A stretch of DNA of 64,000 nt, from assembly GCA_029532415.1 (NCBI GenBank), contig JAQOTA010000071.1, positions 868,001 to 932,000 on the forward strand. Direction: 5' to 3'. Each line of letters opens with the position of its first letter. Position 1 is the stretch's first letter. Of this stretch, positions 1 to 9,421 are shown piece after piece. The DNA comes from Marasmius tenuissimus. Lineage: Eukaryota > Basidiomycota > Agaricomycetes > Agaricales > Marasmiaceae. The position numbers and the translations under genes are program-made. The notes beneath the pieces are model-generated. The model saw only the letters and a program-made list of their open reading frames with translations, did no database searches and was not told the origin of the DNA.

Positions 1-93
1 GTTTCTCAAAGGTCCTGGAGTATTGAACAATTGGCTGACTTGGATCGCTTCCAGACTGTTGCCATCGCTTTCGCTCAGGCCCTTCGGTCGTAG
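1..93 (+). CDS. 3' end of an upstream gene (partial)
   Basis: An open frame enters from the left edge in frame 1 and ends at TAG 91-93. The 30 residues read like an amphipathic helical C-terminus, with the segment ELAD-like EQLADLDRFQTVAIAF followed by AQALRS. No domain is recognisable. The 236 bp before the next gene are AT-rich and look like a 3' UTR plus promoter. This could be chance, but the codon pattern resembles the neighbouring genes. Confidence 0.45.
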   Translation, partial: VSQRSWSIEQLADLDRFQTVAIAFAQALRS

Positions 94-329
94 ATTGTCT
101 TCCGGGTTCTCATTGCTTGCTTACGACGGTGTACCACGATACTTAGCTTAGGATTTTTATACTGCTGCATTACGGACAAACGATTATTACGCACAAGAAT
201 GTATAACAGAAAAAAATAATTTACGAATAGATTTCTTTTCTCTCAAAGTTTGTGTGATGTTTTGTCTTCGGATCTCAAATCTCAATTTTAGAATGCAAGC
301 AAAAGCCTCGTTCTCACTTCCTGACCACA

Positions 330-1151
330 ATGACCTCGTCCGATATACTTTCGATTTTGGTGATCAATCCAAACACAACGTCTCAAATGACGGATTCACT
401 CAAACCGGTGGTTAAATCTGTCCTGGGACGCAACGGATCGAACATAACTTGCGATTTCTTCACTGCACCACCCTCTGACGATGGCTCACCAGGAGCTTTC
501 CCCAGTATCAATAGCCCCGAGGACTCCAAATTGAGCGCAGGGTACTGCGCAGCGGTCTTACCGACAGAAATATACGACAAATACGACTGCTTTCTCGTCG
601 CGTGCTACTCAGAACACCCTTTAGTCGGGCTGATAGCTAGGGAGATCGACAAGAGAAATCGAGATGTTGGTCCAGATACGCGTCGGAAACGAAAACAACA
701 CGTTACTGGAATATTCGAAGCGAGCGTGATCACCAGCCTGGGTTTACTCTCTCGATTTCCCCCTGCATCTCCTCCCAACAACGCATTTGGCATCGTCACC
801 ACGGGTCACGTATGGGAAGAGGCTCTCTCGAAAGCTGTGGATAGAATGCTCGGTGGGACGAGCTCTGGCGTGTTCGCTGGAGTTGCAACGACTGGGCTGA
901 ACGCGACGGAGCTACACGATCTTCCGGAGGCAGAAGTAAAGTCCAAGATGTCGGATGCTGCAGCGTCACTGGTATCACGGGCGAACGTTAAAGTGATCTG
1001 TCTAGGCTGCGCTGGGATGGTGGGGCTAGATGAGGCAGTGAGAGAGGGTGTTGTACGTGTCCTTGGAAAGGAAAAGGGCATGGACATTGAGATCGTCGAT
1101 GGTGTAGCGTCAGGAATTCAGTGGTTGATCGGGGCTGCATTGCGGGGATGA
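330..1151 (+). CDS. DCG1: Asp/Glu/hydantoin racemase family protein (DCG1-like)
   Basis: A single-exon gene of 273 aa. The N-terminus LSILVINPNTT is the usual start of the Asp/Glu/hydantoin racemase fold. The two catalytic cysteines expected in this family are present in VACYSEHP (about residue 92) and CLGCAGM (about residue 226). Yeast DCG1, a member of this family, is linked to nitrogen catabolite-controlled allantoin and hydantoin metabolism; substrate here is not deducible. The start is the first ATG of the frame, 37 bp after a purine/AT-rich leader. The length matches the family. The protein should be cytosolic, since no signal peptide or membrane segment is visible. Confidence 0.85.
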   Translation: MTSSDILSILVINPNTTSQMTDSLKPVVKSVLGRNGSNITCDFFTAPPSDDGSPGAFPSINSPEDSKLSAGYCAAVLPTEIYDKYDCFLVACYSEHPLVGLIAREIDKRNRDVGPDTRRKRKQHVTGIFEASVITSLGLLSRFPPASPPNNAFGIVTTGHVWEEALSKAVDRMLGGTSSGVFAGVATTGLNATELHDLPEAEVKSKMSDAAASLVSRANVKVICLGCAGMVGLDEAVREGVVRVLGKEKGMDIEIVDGVASGIQWLIGAALRG

Positions 1152-1288
1152 GAGCTGTCATTTGTTGGGAAGGGGGTCTGGCAGCAACCGTGAAAAGTAG
1201 TCTTCGAAACGGTATGGCTGTATCTGTGCCATGGTGTAAAGCCAAACCAGCAGGTAAAAAACCTCTTATTTACTAGTTAAGAGTACAG

Positions 1289-2236
1289 CTAACCGGACGA
1301 ATAAAGGTTCTCTGCTTCGATAAGCTTCCTGACCGCCCCAGGAACCATTTCCTTCCAACTATCATCTCCTCTTGTAATAGCACTGCGCCCGTCGCTCGAG
1401 CTCACTGCCCACACGTCCTCCCCAATGTCGATCATTTCAACGAGCTCAGCAGGTAGGGATTTGGAGGTCAGAAAGTCCTGAATCACCGATGTAAGAGATT
1501 GCGGTGAAGGATCTGTGGGAGAGTCTTTCCGTTGGGCATTGGGAAGAGGGGAGGAGTGTGGATATGAGGAAGGACTTCGACGCGCACATACAATACGAGA
1601 ACCATCTCTGTCAGGTGCAAAGAATCCTTCCAGTGCACTATACATCTTCAGTCTGGCTTCTGTATCACTATCTGGCTGTCCATTGGTATAGTATCTGGGT
1701 GCAAAGAAACGTTCCAAGGTGTCAAATCCAAGTAAAAATGTCAAACGGAATTCCGCATGACTGCTCGAGCGTTCCTTAAGAAATCGCTGTAACAGATTAG
1801 ACTTGCCTACGAATGTAGGTTCGTCTATTATCGCGACCGCGACATTTTCGTGTTGCTGAGGCTTGTCGTCCTCCGAATGAGAAGTGATATCCTCGGCGAG
1901 GTTCATCATCATCTCCAGCCGCTGTGTGTAGGTTGCATCCGTGGATTTGAGTTGCTTGTCGGCATTTCTTACCGAGAGAAGCAACAATTTCGCGTCGTAA
2001 TCGTTTCTGGAGTTTTCAATGGAGTTATAGCGAGGCCTCCGGGCATTTGCCAAGGCCAGGTGCGCGATTGTCGGTGGATTGAATGACGAATCGAGGACAG
2101 ATATTTCTAGTGGTCTTGGAGGCAATTGACGATCTCTGGGATGAGGCCATGATGGATGAGAGGTGAACACGAGCTCAACGGGAGGTACCACGAGCCCAGA
2201 GCGAAGTCGATGAATCGAGGAGGAGAGTGAGGTCAT
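1289..2236 (-). CDS. Nicotinamide-nucleotide adenylyltransferase-like protein (POF1-type)
   Basis: A single-exon gene of about 315 aa. The nucleotidyltransferase signature SSFNPPTIAHL lies near residue 60 and corresponds to the family GxFxPxTxxHL motif that binds the ATP phosphates. FLLGFDTLERFF follows in the middle, as in fungal POF1/NMNAT-like proteins. The C-terminal ITRGDDSWKEMVPGAVRKLI stands where the ISSTxxR motif is expected, in divergent form. The frame is open to 2335, but the ATG at 2234-2236 is preferred because it is followed by the conserved part and leaves room for a promoter shared with DBP5. NAD synthesis is known for the family; activity here is inferred. Confidence 0.75.
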   Translation of the reverse strand: MTSLSSSIHRLRSGLVVPPVELVFTSHPSWPHPRDRQLPPRPLEISVLDSSFNPPTIAHLALANARRPRYNSIENSRNDYDAKLLLLSVRNADKQLKSTDATYTQRLEMMMNLAEDITSHSEDDKPQQHENVAVAIIDEPTFVGKSNLLQRFLKERSSSHAEFRLTFLLGFDTLERFFAPRYYTNGQPDSDTEARLKMYSALEGFFAPDRDGSRIVCARRSPSSYPHSSPLPNAQRKDSPTDPSPQSLTSVIQDFLTSKSLPAELVEMIDIGEDVWAVSSSDGRSAITRGDDSWKEMVPGAVRKLIEAENLYSSG

Positions 2237-2333
2237 GGTTGTCGAATGCTCAGAGTCATTTGCCGGCGCTGCCGCTTGTAGGCTGTACGGAGCGTGCACC
2301 CAAAATATTTCGCGACTTTTGATTCTTACCACC
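2237..2333. promoter_or_regulatory. Short bidirectional promoter between the NMNAT-like gene and DBP5
   Basis: Only 97 bp separate the chosen start of the minus-strand NMNAT-like gene (2236) from the ATG of DBP5 (2334). No TATA box is obvious. Both promoters and 5' UTRs must overlap each other or the neighbouring coding sequence, so the two genes are probably co-regulated. This is inference from spacing. Confidence 0.45.
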
Positions 2334-4251
2334 ATGTCCTCTGTTGAGAAAGATAATGACGGATTTTATACCCCATGTAGGATTATTCTGGTCATTTCTT
2401 GGTTTATCTGACTAGTTTGATAGCTGCGGCAGCCCCAGCTCCTGCTGCTACTACTGAAGGTTCCAGCACCCCCGCAAAAGAAGAAAAGGCAGACGAAAGT
2501 ACGTTTACCGTTTCTTGTATTCCGTTCACGGTTCACTGAGCTTCGAAAAGATGACAAGTCCGATCTTATAAACTCTACATTCGAAGTCACTGTACGTGTT
2601 CTTAACCTAAAGAAGTGAAGAATCTGGCTCCAACTCGATTGTCAGGTTACCCTCGCCGATCAACAAGTCGATCCAAATTCCCCCTTATACAGTGCAAAAT
2701 CATTCGAACAACTGGGACTGTACGTTCTACTCAACCCGTATCAGGGATCTTTGTTCTCATCGCAGAAATCTACCAGTCATGAAGACCTCCTCAAGGGTAT
2801 CTACGCCATGGGATTCTCCAAACCTTCCAAGATTCAAGAACGAGCTTTACCCCTCCTCCTCTCAAACCCGTAAGCTCAGCTCACAGTACTGCGCTCCAAA
2901 CCCTCACTCAATGCACTGTAGCGCTACAAACATGATCGGTCAATCGCAATCCGGAACGGGAAAAACAGCAGCCTTTGTCCTCACCATGCTCAGTCGGATC
3001 GACTACTCAATCAACAAGCCACAGGTACATAACCCCCGTCGTTCCTCTTAATCCTTCACACGGCCAACCCCATACCAGGCTCTCTGTCTCGCTCCTTCCC
3101 GCGAATTGGCCCGTCAAATCATGTCCGTCGTCATAAATATGGGCAAATTCACTCAAGTACAGACTGAATACGCGATCAAGGAGAATTTACCCAGGAGCGC
3201 GACTCATGTCACGGCACAAATCATCGTCGGAACCCCTGGAACGATGTACGATCTATTAAGGAGGAAGGTCATTGATACGAGCGAGCTGAAGGTGTTTGTG
3301 CTCGATGAAGCGGATAACATGTTGGATCAGGACGGTTTGGGTGATCAAACTTTGCGGGTGAAGAAGTGCGTTTCGTTTTCTATTCGTTACAAACAGATTC
3401 AAGGGATCCTAATTCACACCCGTTCAGCATGCTCCCTCGAGGACCTAAAACACCCCAAATCATCCTCTTCTCCGCCACCTTCCCCGATCACGTCCGCCAA
3501 TTCGCGGACAAGTTCGCACCTAGCGCGAACAAAATCGAGTTGCAGAAGAATGAGCTCAGTGTCGATTCTATCCGGCAATTCTACATGGATTGCAAGAACG
3601 AGGAACACAAATACGAGATCCTCGTCACATTATACACTCTGTTGACTATCGGACAGAGTATCATCTTCTGTCAGCATAGACATACGGCGGATAGGATATC
3701 GCAGAAGATGACAGCGGAAGGACACAAAGTTGCTTCACTTCATGGGGCTAAGGATGCTACCGAACGTGACAGGATCATCGACAACTTCCGAAATGGAAAG
3801 GAGAAGGTGAGTAGTATCGGTATCAGCTTTTCAACTCTCGAGCTCCCAAGCTAATGTGAGGGGTAATTTAAGGTCCTGATCACCACGAACGTTATCGCAC
3901 GAGGTATCGATATCATGCAAGTCAACATGGTCGTCAACTATGACTTGCCTCTCATGAACGAGCGTGGTGGAAATAAATCAGAGGACACTAGACCTGATAT
4001 CGAGACATACATCCATCGTATCGGTCGAACAGGTCGTTTTGGACGTAAAGGAATTTCGATCAACTTTGTGCATGACCGGAAGACGTGGCTCCAGATGGAG
4101 GAGATTGAGAAAGCCACTGGGAAATCTATCATTCGGATTGAGACGAATGATTTGGATATGATGGAGGAGGTAAGGAAGAGTGTTATGGTTGCTTTCCTTT
4201 ACGACGGAAGCTGACGGTCTATTACAGAAAATGAAGAAGGCTCTGAAGTAG
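2334..4251 (+). CDS. DBP5: DEAD-box RNA helicase Dbp5, mRNA export
   Basis: Ten exons and nine GT-AG introns of about 45-70 nt can be followed by eye. The spliced protein carries all helicase motifs in order: SQSGTGKT (motif I), PSRELARQ (Ia), GTPGT (Ib), LDEADNML (II), FSATF (III), IIFCQHR (IV), [10 protein letters not shown] (V) and [10 protein letters not shown] (VI). Dbp5 acts at the cytoplasmic face of the nuclear pore, remodelling mRNPs with Gle1. The match to Dbp5 rather than other DEAD-box proteins rests on [18 protein letters not shown] and [14 protein letters not shown] segments. Exon 1 is 2334-2376 and encodes [14 protein letters not shown]. An Ala/Pro-rich linker follows. The stop is TAG 4249-4251. 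No lesion was seen. Confidence 0.93.
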
Positions 4252-4349
4252 ATGATTGCGGTTGCTACTACATGGTCCTGTATATCTACTGCCTCAATTT
4301 GATGTTGTAATGCGCGCCTTATCTAACTTCTCGAGTTTACTCAACATCC

Positions 4350-4597
4350 GACATAGAGTGAATAATTCAGCCCTAAATGCACCATGCTGGAGACCCGGAG
4401 GCGTTTGTGCGCTGTCATTGTCAAGCATAAGCCAGGATTATGTCCATTGTCGCGTTCAGGAATCATTTGTGACTCACCGGCGGAGAGCATCGCAGCGTGG
4501 TTCCGGACAACTTACAAGCGTGCCTAATCTTGACATGGTTAACTTCAAAATTACCTGGCCCATTGTTGATATTCTCCCCCCCGCCGAAATTCCCCAT
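4350..4597 (-). pseudogene. Relic of the 5' end of a NACHT gene (relic A)
   Basis: The minus strand begins with ATG at 4597 and reads MGNFGGGENINNGPGNFEVN. This resembles the Gly/Asn-rich N-terminus of the two NACHT genes in this window, where GDFNVTN and GDINVQN occur. A GTGAGT donor, then an intron-like stretch ending in TGACAATGACAG near 4415, match relic B at 20105-20434. After that only a few codons of resemblance remain, and the NACHT domain is absent. It lies head-to-head with FunK1 copy 1 and is part of the inverted duplication that also contains copy 2. Recognition depends on comparison with relic B. Confidence 0.5.
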
Positions 4598-7010
4598 AGT
4601 GGCTGGAAATAATACCACGGCATCTGACCCCAGTATGCTTCTCATACTCTCAGCTAAGTAAGAAGGGAGGAGAACTGGTATCGATGGTGGTGGATTGCTG
4701 TAGGACCCCAGCGCGAATGATCTATATTCATTGTTCAATTGCCGGGATGATCGCCGGTGGCAATTTTCGCTGCCACATTTGCTGCGTGCTCATTATCTCC
4801 GTTTGGACCAGAATGGTTGTCCATAAACCACCAACAATGAACGTGTCGAGGTGCGTATAAAAGCTCAACTTTCGCTATAGTTGGACAACTGTTTCTTACT
4901 CTTGACTTCTAACTCTATCTCCAACATGGCAGACGCGTCTAACACCACCGATCCCCCTCAAACTCCTCCGAAAAACAGGCCTAATACCGACATCAAGGTA
5001 CTCCGACAGACACCGAGGAAGGTCGACTCTACCTTTCGCAGGAATTACAAGCTCAACGCAGCGGAGTTCCGAAAAGTGATTCTCCAGACCATGGGACGCA
5101 CTCTTCCAGAACTCAAAGTCCCCGTCTTCTTGAACGGTCCTCTTCCCGCAGTTTCCGACACGGTCGTCGACGAAACTTGGAATGTGCTCAAGACAATGGT
5201 GTGGAAGGACGGAGAAGCACTCTTGGATACATCTGGTATAGACATGGCGAAAGCCACTCGTGTTGTTGGGAAGGACGGTCGCTGGGGATGGTACGAGAGT
5301 GCTAATCCCATAGAAATGGGGAATGAAGACGTGGTCTACAAGCATATTCAAGACATATGCGACTGCATCGTCAAAGCTGCCGAGGTCACCCTACCTGGAA
5401 AGAAACCCGCCGCTCGATTCCGGTGTCGTCCCACGAAGACGGCGCTGTCAGATACTCAGAATAGCGAGTACCGAACCGATGCAGACATGGAACTCGTGGA
5501 TGGTAGCGACTCGAAGAACGATAGATCGAATCTGTGGGACAGCGTTGTCAATGCGGAGTTCAAGAAGAGCGACACTGACCTGGACAAGGTCAATCAAGTA
5601 CACCTACCTCCTTCTCGTTCGAGACTTCTTTCTGACTTATGTTTTCAGAACATTCAGCAGGTTGTGGGCAACGCAGCACACATGCTATACTCTGACCCTC
5701 GTCGTCGATTTCGATTTGGGTTGACGATCGAGAACTGTGATACCCGTTTCTGGTTCTTCTCGAGAGCGGTGTCCTACGTTTCTGAAGGTTTTGACTTCAT
5801 CAAGGTACGTTTTTTGTTGCGTTTGTTGTTCTTTCGTCATATCCATTTGGGTGCCAGGACCCTAAACCATTCATCCAATTCATCCTTGCTCTCTCTTTTG
5901 CGTCGAAGGAGGAGATGGGCTACGATCTAACAGTCAAACGCGTTGAATTCGAGGGTGAATGGGTCTATGATTACCAGGCCCTCAACCAAAAGGGAGAGAC
6001 GACCTGGTATCGTACGAAATCGTTGATCTACAACCACCAATCGATGCGCATCCTCGGTCGTGCTATCCGTGTGTGGGAGGTGTACGTGTTGGACGCCCAA
6101 GGGAATCCGATTGAAGAGGAGTTCAACGGACAGCGGAGGCGACGTGTCGCTGTACTCAAGGACTGCTGGCTCACCATCGACGCCCATTCAGAGTCCAAGA
6201 CGCAGAAGCTGATTCTGGAAGCCTATCAGCAGGCCCGTGGTCTCAAAGAGGGCGACGATCCCGGCAAGTACTTCATGACGATCCTCTGCGACATCATCGT
6301 GATGGCGGGTGATGTAGAGGACACGACGCACGCTCACTTCCGAAACGGTATTCCCCCTACCGATCGGGTGTATGAACTCGTCAGGAAGACTCTACACCGC
6401 GTGTCGAAGCCTTCGATCTCTGGCGGCGTCAACTCAAGGATATCTCGCGGTACTGGCGGTGGCTTCGACCGCATCGAAGAAGAGGAAGGAAGTATCCCCA
6501 AGTTCGACCGGCCGGATAATCGTTTGCCACGCATCTACGAGTCTCGAAAGCACTCTCGTACCGTGTTCGATGAAGTAGGGGTGCGGCTCGACGATATCAA
6601 GGATCAACAAGTGCTCATCGACTGTCTAGTCGATGCATTGAGCGGTATGCCAGTTCTTTGATCAGCCCAATGTTCTGCTCACCGTTTGCTATAGGCCTCG
6701 AAGTGTTCTATCATGCAGGATGGGTTCATCGTGATGTTTCTGTCGGAAACCTACTCCGCTGCTACAACAGAGCAGATGGCACCTATGTCTGCAAGATTAC
6801 GGACTTAGAATACGCTCGACCCTTTCAAGAAGAAGTAGGCCTTCCGCATGATCATAAGACGGTAAGCTTCATCGCGATAAAAATTGGTCTGGTGCTCATT
6901 CATTCGGCCTCCAGGGTACCCCCGCGTACATGGCAGTCGAAGTCCAAGGGGAAGCCTACCGCTTCAGGGCTCCTGCAGAATCCAATACTCTCGCTCAATT
7001 CGAGGCGCGT
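4405..7010 (+). repeat. Inverted duplication, left arm
   Basis: From the relic A intron through the promoter and FunK1 exons 1-4, this segment is nearly identical to the reverse complement of about 17550-20250. Upstream shared words include GAATCATTTGTGACTCAC and AAGAAGGGAGGAGAACTGGT. Identity drops sharply in the last FunK1 exon. Ends are approximate, judged by eye. Confidence 0.75.
4737..4862 (+). promoter_or_regulatory. Shared FunK1 promoter module P1
   Basis: The block runs from AATTGCCGGGATGATCGCCG through CATTATCTCCGTTTGGACC and ACCACCAACAATGAACG to TATAAAA at 4856-4862. The ATG of FunK1 copy 1 follows 63 bp after the TATA box. The same order of words stands upstream of every FunK1 copy in the window, as the modules near 19854, 23788, 53101, 55625 and 63010. 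Confidence 0.8.
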
Positions 7011-7658
7011 TTGATGGGCTCACTCGATGCTGTGGACGAAGACTCCGAGGGCTCAGCAGACGAGGATATCATGATCTCAAGTCCACCGAAACAGGAGAAC
7101 GTGATACCTTTTTTTCACAACTACCTCCACGACATTGAAGCCATCTGGTGGATCATGATGTGGAATCTATTTTCAACGGTACCGCAAACGAAGACCGTGA
7201 CACCAGCTGAGTATCAGCAGCGTACGTCCCACGCAAAGGTCCTCTTTCCACCTTCCCTCGATGGCAACAACTCGCGATTATGCCTACTCATCGATCACTC
7301 GGACTATTCTGAGAAACATTTAGGTCGCCTCTGTACCGAGTATGAGGACCTGGGCGAGAAGATGGGAAAGGCGCTGGAACTGTTGCGTGGCTTATACGAG
7401 AGGGTGGAGCGTCCCCTTGGAAAGGTGCTGGAGCACGGTTCCTATCAAGGAGCTCATCTCCTTATGAGGCGCGCTTTTAGGAGTGCAAGGAAGCACGCCC
7501 TACAGCAGGTCAAGTTCCTCGACCAAATAGGGGAGGAGTTGGAGAAGAGCAGAAAAAGGCCTAGAGCCCATTCGCTGGAAGAGACGGACGATCAACGCCC
7601 TGCGAAAATCTCGAACCCCCGCGGAGTGCCTCCCTTCCGACTTGAGGGAGTTGATTGA
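4926..7658 (+). CDS. FunK1-family protein kinase, copy 1
   Basis: Five exons with four GT-AG introns give about 840 aa. The first third (VFLNGPLP, then ARFRCRPTK and RRRFRFGLTIENC) is the conserved N-lobe-containing region of fungal FunK1 kinases (Pkinase_fungal family). The catalytic loop WVHRDVSVGNLL and the Mg-binding segment KITDLEYA, with DLE replacing DFG as usual in FunK1, are in exon 4. GTPAYMAVEV marks the activation-segment APE region, and FHNYLHDIEAIWWI the helical C-lobe. The C-terminus has a basic motif, RKRPRAHS then RPAKIS, that could be a nuclear localisation signal. All splice sites and catalytic residues look intact. Function and substrate of FunK1 kinases are unknown. Confidence 0.85.
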
Positions 7659-8012
7659 GATGCACGCGATATCTGGACGGTTGAGAGCCCTGAACACTGT
7701 CTTGCTATCCTTATTACTCGATGGATACATGAGACGCTTGTCATATTCCTCTTCCTTTGATTCGGGACTTTTCCCTCTTCATTCATCCCATGGAATAGGC
7801 ACGACCACTTGTACATACAATACCTTCCCTCTTGCTTTCTATCATGACACTTGTATATGTATTGTAGAATCACATCTGCATGAACACTTGTAGGCGTCTA
7901 TTTATCCGGCGCGCGTCTCCGTTTCAAGTTCAAATGAGGTGGCTGTTCGGCGGTATTATTGCTGTTGCACTGGTTGACGCCGGGCTGATCCTCTTTTCCT
8001 CTTCCGCCCACT
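7659..8012. other. Intergenic stretch without a gene
   Basis: The 354 bp between FunK1 copy 1 and the F-box-like gene hold only short chance frames. CT-rich sequence precedes the ATG at 8013. I see no repeat or promoter motif beyond that. Confidence 0.5.
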
Positions 8013-9206
8013 ATGAACCCATTTCCCGCTGAAATATGGATCCAAATATTCAGTGTAGCCTGCCTCGACACTGGCCGAACAGCAGAGTCGCTCTCACTCG
8101 TCTGTAAGGCCTCACACGAACTTGTACAGCAGTTTAAATACCAATCACTAGCCCTCCTCCGCCCTAACGATCTCGTCAGGTTTTCCATGCACCTCGTACG
8201 TACGGACTTGAGCTTGAGACCATTGAAGCATCTCTTCATTGCTCTCGAGTCGCTGCGGATTGATGGACATGGGTCGAGGGAGTTGCTCGCGTCTCCGAAG
8301 AATTACACCGACCAGGACGAGCTATGCACATATCTGGAATCGCTCAATCCCTTCTCCAAGCCTGATGAGGATTCCGAATCATCAACGGGCAGTCCACCTC
8401 CGATTCATAGGTTATGCAATGTCCTAGAGGACCCTCTATACTCAGAGCTTGAATACGAGAGGATATGTCTCCAAGAAAGACACATCCAAAAGGCCCTATT
8501 CCTCACGCTCAACCTCTCCTCACCAACCCTCGTAACTCTCTCCATTCACCTCACATTCCTCACCCGGAGACACCTCCTCCCTTCCTACACCTTCCCTCAT
8601 CTCGAGGATCTCACCATATACGGTCCTTGTTCTCCCACCGCCACCGAATTAGAGGGGCTCGATGGCCCCCGTTGGTCACAGGGACTGGTGACAGTGTACC
8701 CATCCTACCCGGCACTGAAACGCCTCCATCTATCTCAAACATACATCCTCTCTGTCTCTTTAGCCCGGGAACTTCTCGTCCACGCACCCCGGCTCACCCA
8801 TTTATACATTCATCTGCGGTCGTTCTCGTTTGACAGGCTTGTGACCTCTCTGGGGTTGAACCGGCCCCAGATATCACAAGCAAATAGCAACGGGGCAACT
8901 GCTGGCGCTGGGAACCAACTCTCGGAGATCACGGAGGGCAAGTTTCCGAGGGGCCTGCGCACGTTCTACTTTGAGGTCGACTCGGGCGAGCTTCGAAGGG
9001 AGGAGCTTGCAGGTACGAATCGCTTCTTGAGTCGGGCGGAGGAGATTAGCATGCTCAGTGGTGCGAACGTGATGGTTTGCTCGCGGCCTGCTGGGAAGTG
9101 GGCGGATATTGGGAGTGCGTTGGTGGATTGGGAAGAAAGGATCTGTGGATTGGAGGGGAGGTGGGGAAAGGGCGTGTGTTCAATGTCGGGTGATGTTGCT
9201 AGCTGA
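8013..9206 (+). CDS. F-box-like domain protein (Agaricomycete type)
   Basis: A single-exon gene of 397 aa. It opens with MNPFPAEIWIQIFSVACLD, then SLSLVCKASHELVQQF, the short F-box-like helix pair that begins many Agaricomycete proteins of unknown function. The rest is leucine-rich with repeated LKRLHLSQ and LTHLYIHLRS segments, suggesting degenerate leucine-rich repeats. F-box proteins usually bring substrates to SCF ubiquitin ligases; the substrate here is unknown. There is no signal peptide or membrane segment. It converges on PWP1, with 215 bp between the stops. Confidence 0.7.
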   Translation: MNPFPAEIWIQIFSVACLDTGRTAESLSLVCKASHELVQQFKYQSLALLRPNDLVRFSMHLVRTDLSLRPLKHLFIALESLRIDGHGSRELLASPKNYTDQDELCTYLESLNPFSKPDEDSESSTGSPPPIHRLCNVLEDPLYSELEYERICLQERHIQKALFLTLNLSSPTLVTLSIHLTFLTRRHLLPSYTFPHLEDLTIYGPCSPTATELEGLDGPRWSQGLVTVYPSYPALKRLHLSQTYILSVSLARELLVHAPRLTHLYIHLRSFSFDRLVTSLGLNRPQISQANSNGATAGAGNQLSEITEGKFPRGLRTFYFEVDSGELRREELAGTNRFLSRAEEISMLSGANVMVCSRPAGKWADIGSALVDWEERICGLEGRWGKGVCSMSGDVAS

Positions 9207-9421
9207 GGAAGATGAATGGGGTCTGGTTCACGAATATCTATGTGGGTGAAAAGATAATGTATATATACTGTACCATATATCGACACTTACTGTGTACATA
9301 GCAAATAGAGGCAACGATGAACCAACTGCAAGCGGGCAGGGGGGATATATCATCTGATGATAGCATAGCATTCGCATGGAAGGGGATATACACACTTCGT
9401 ACTCAATGCTCAACGTCAGCT

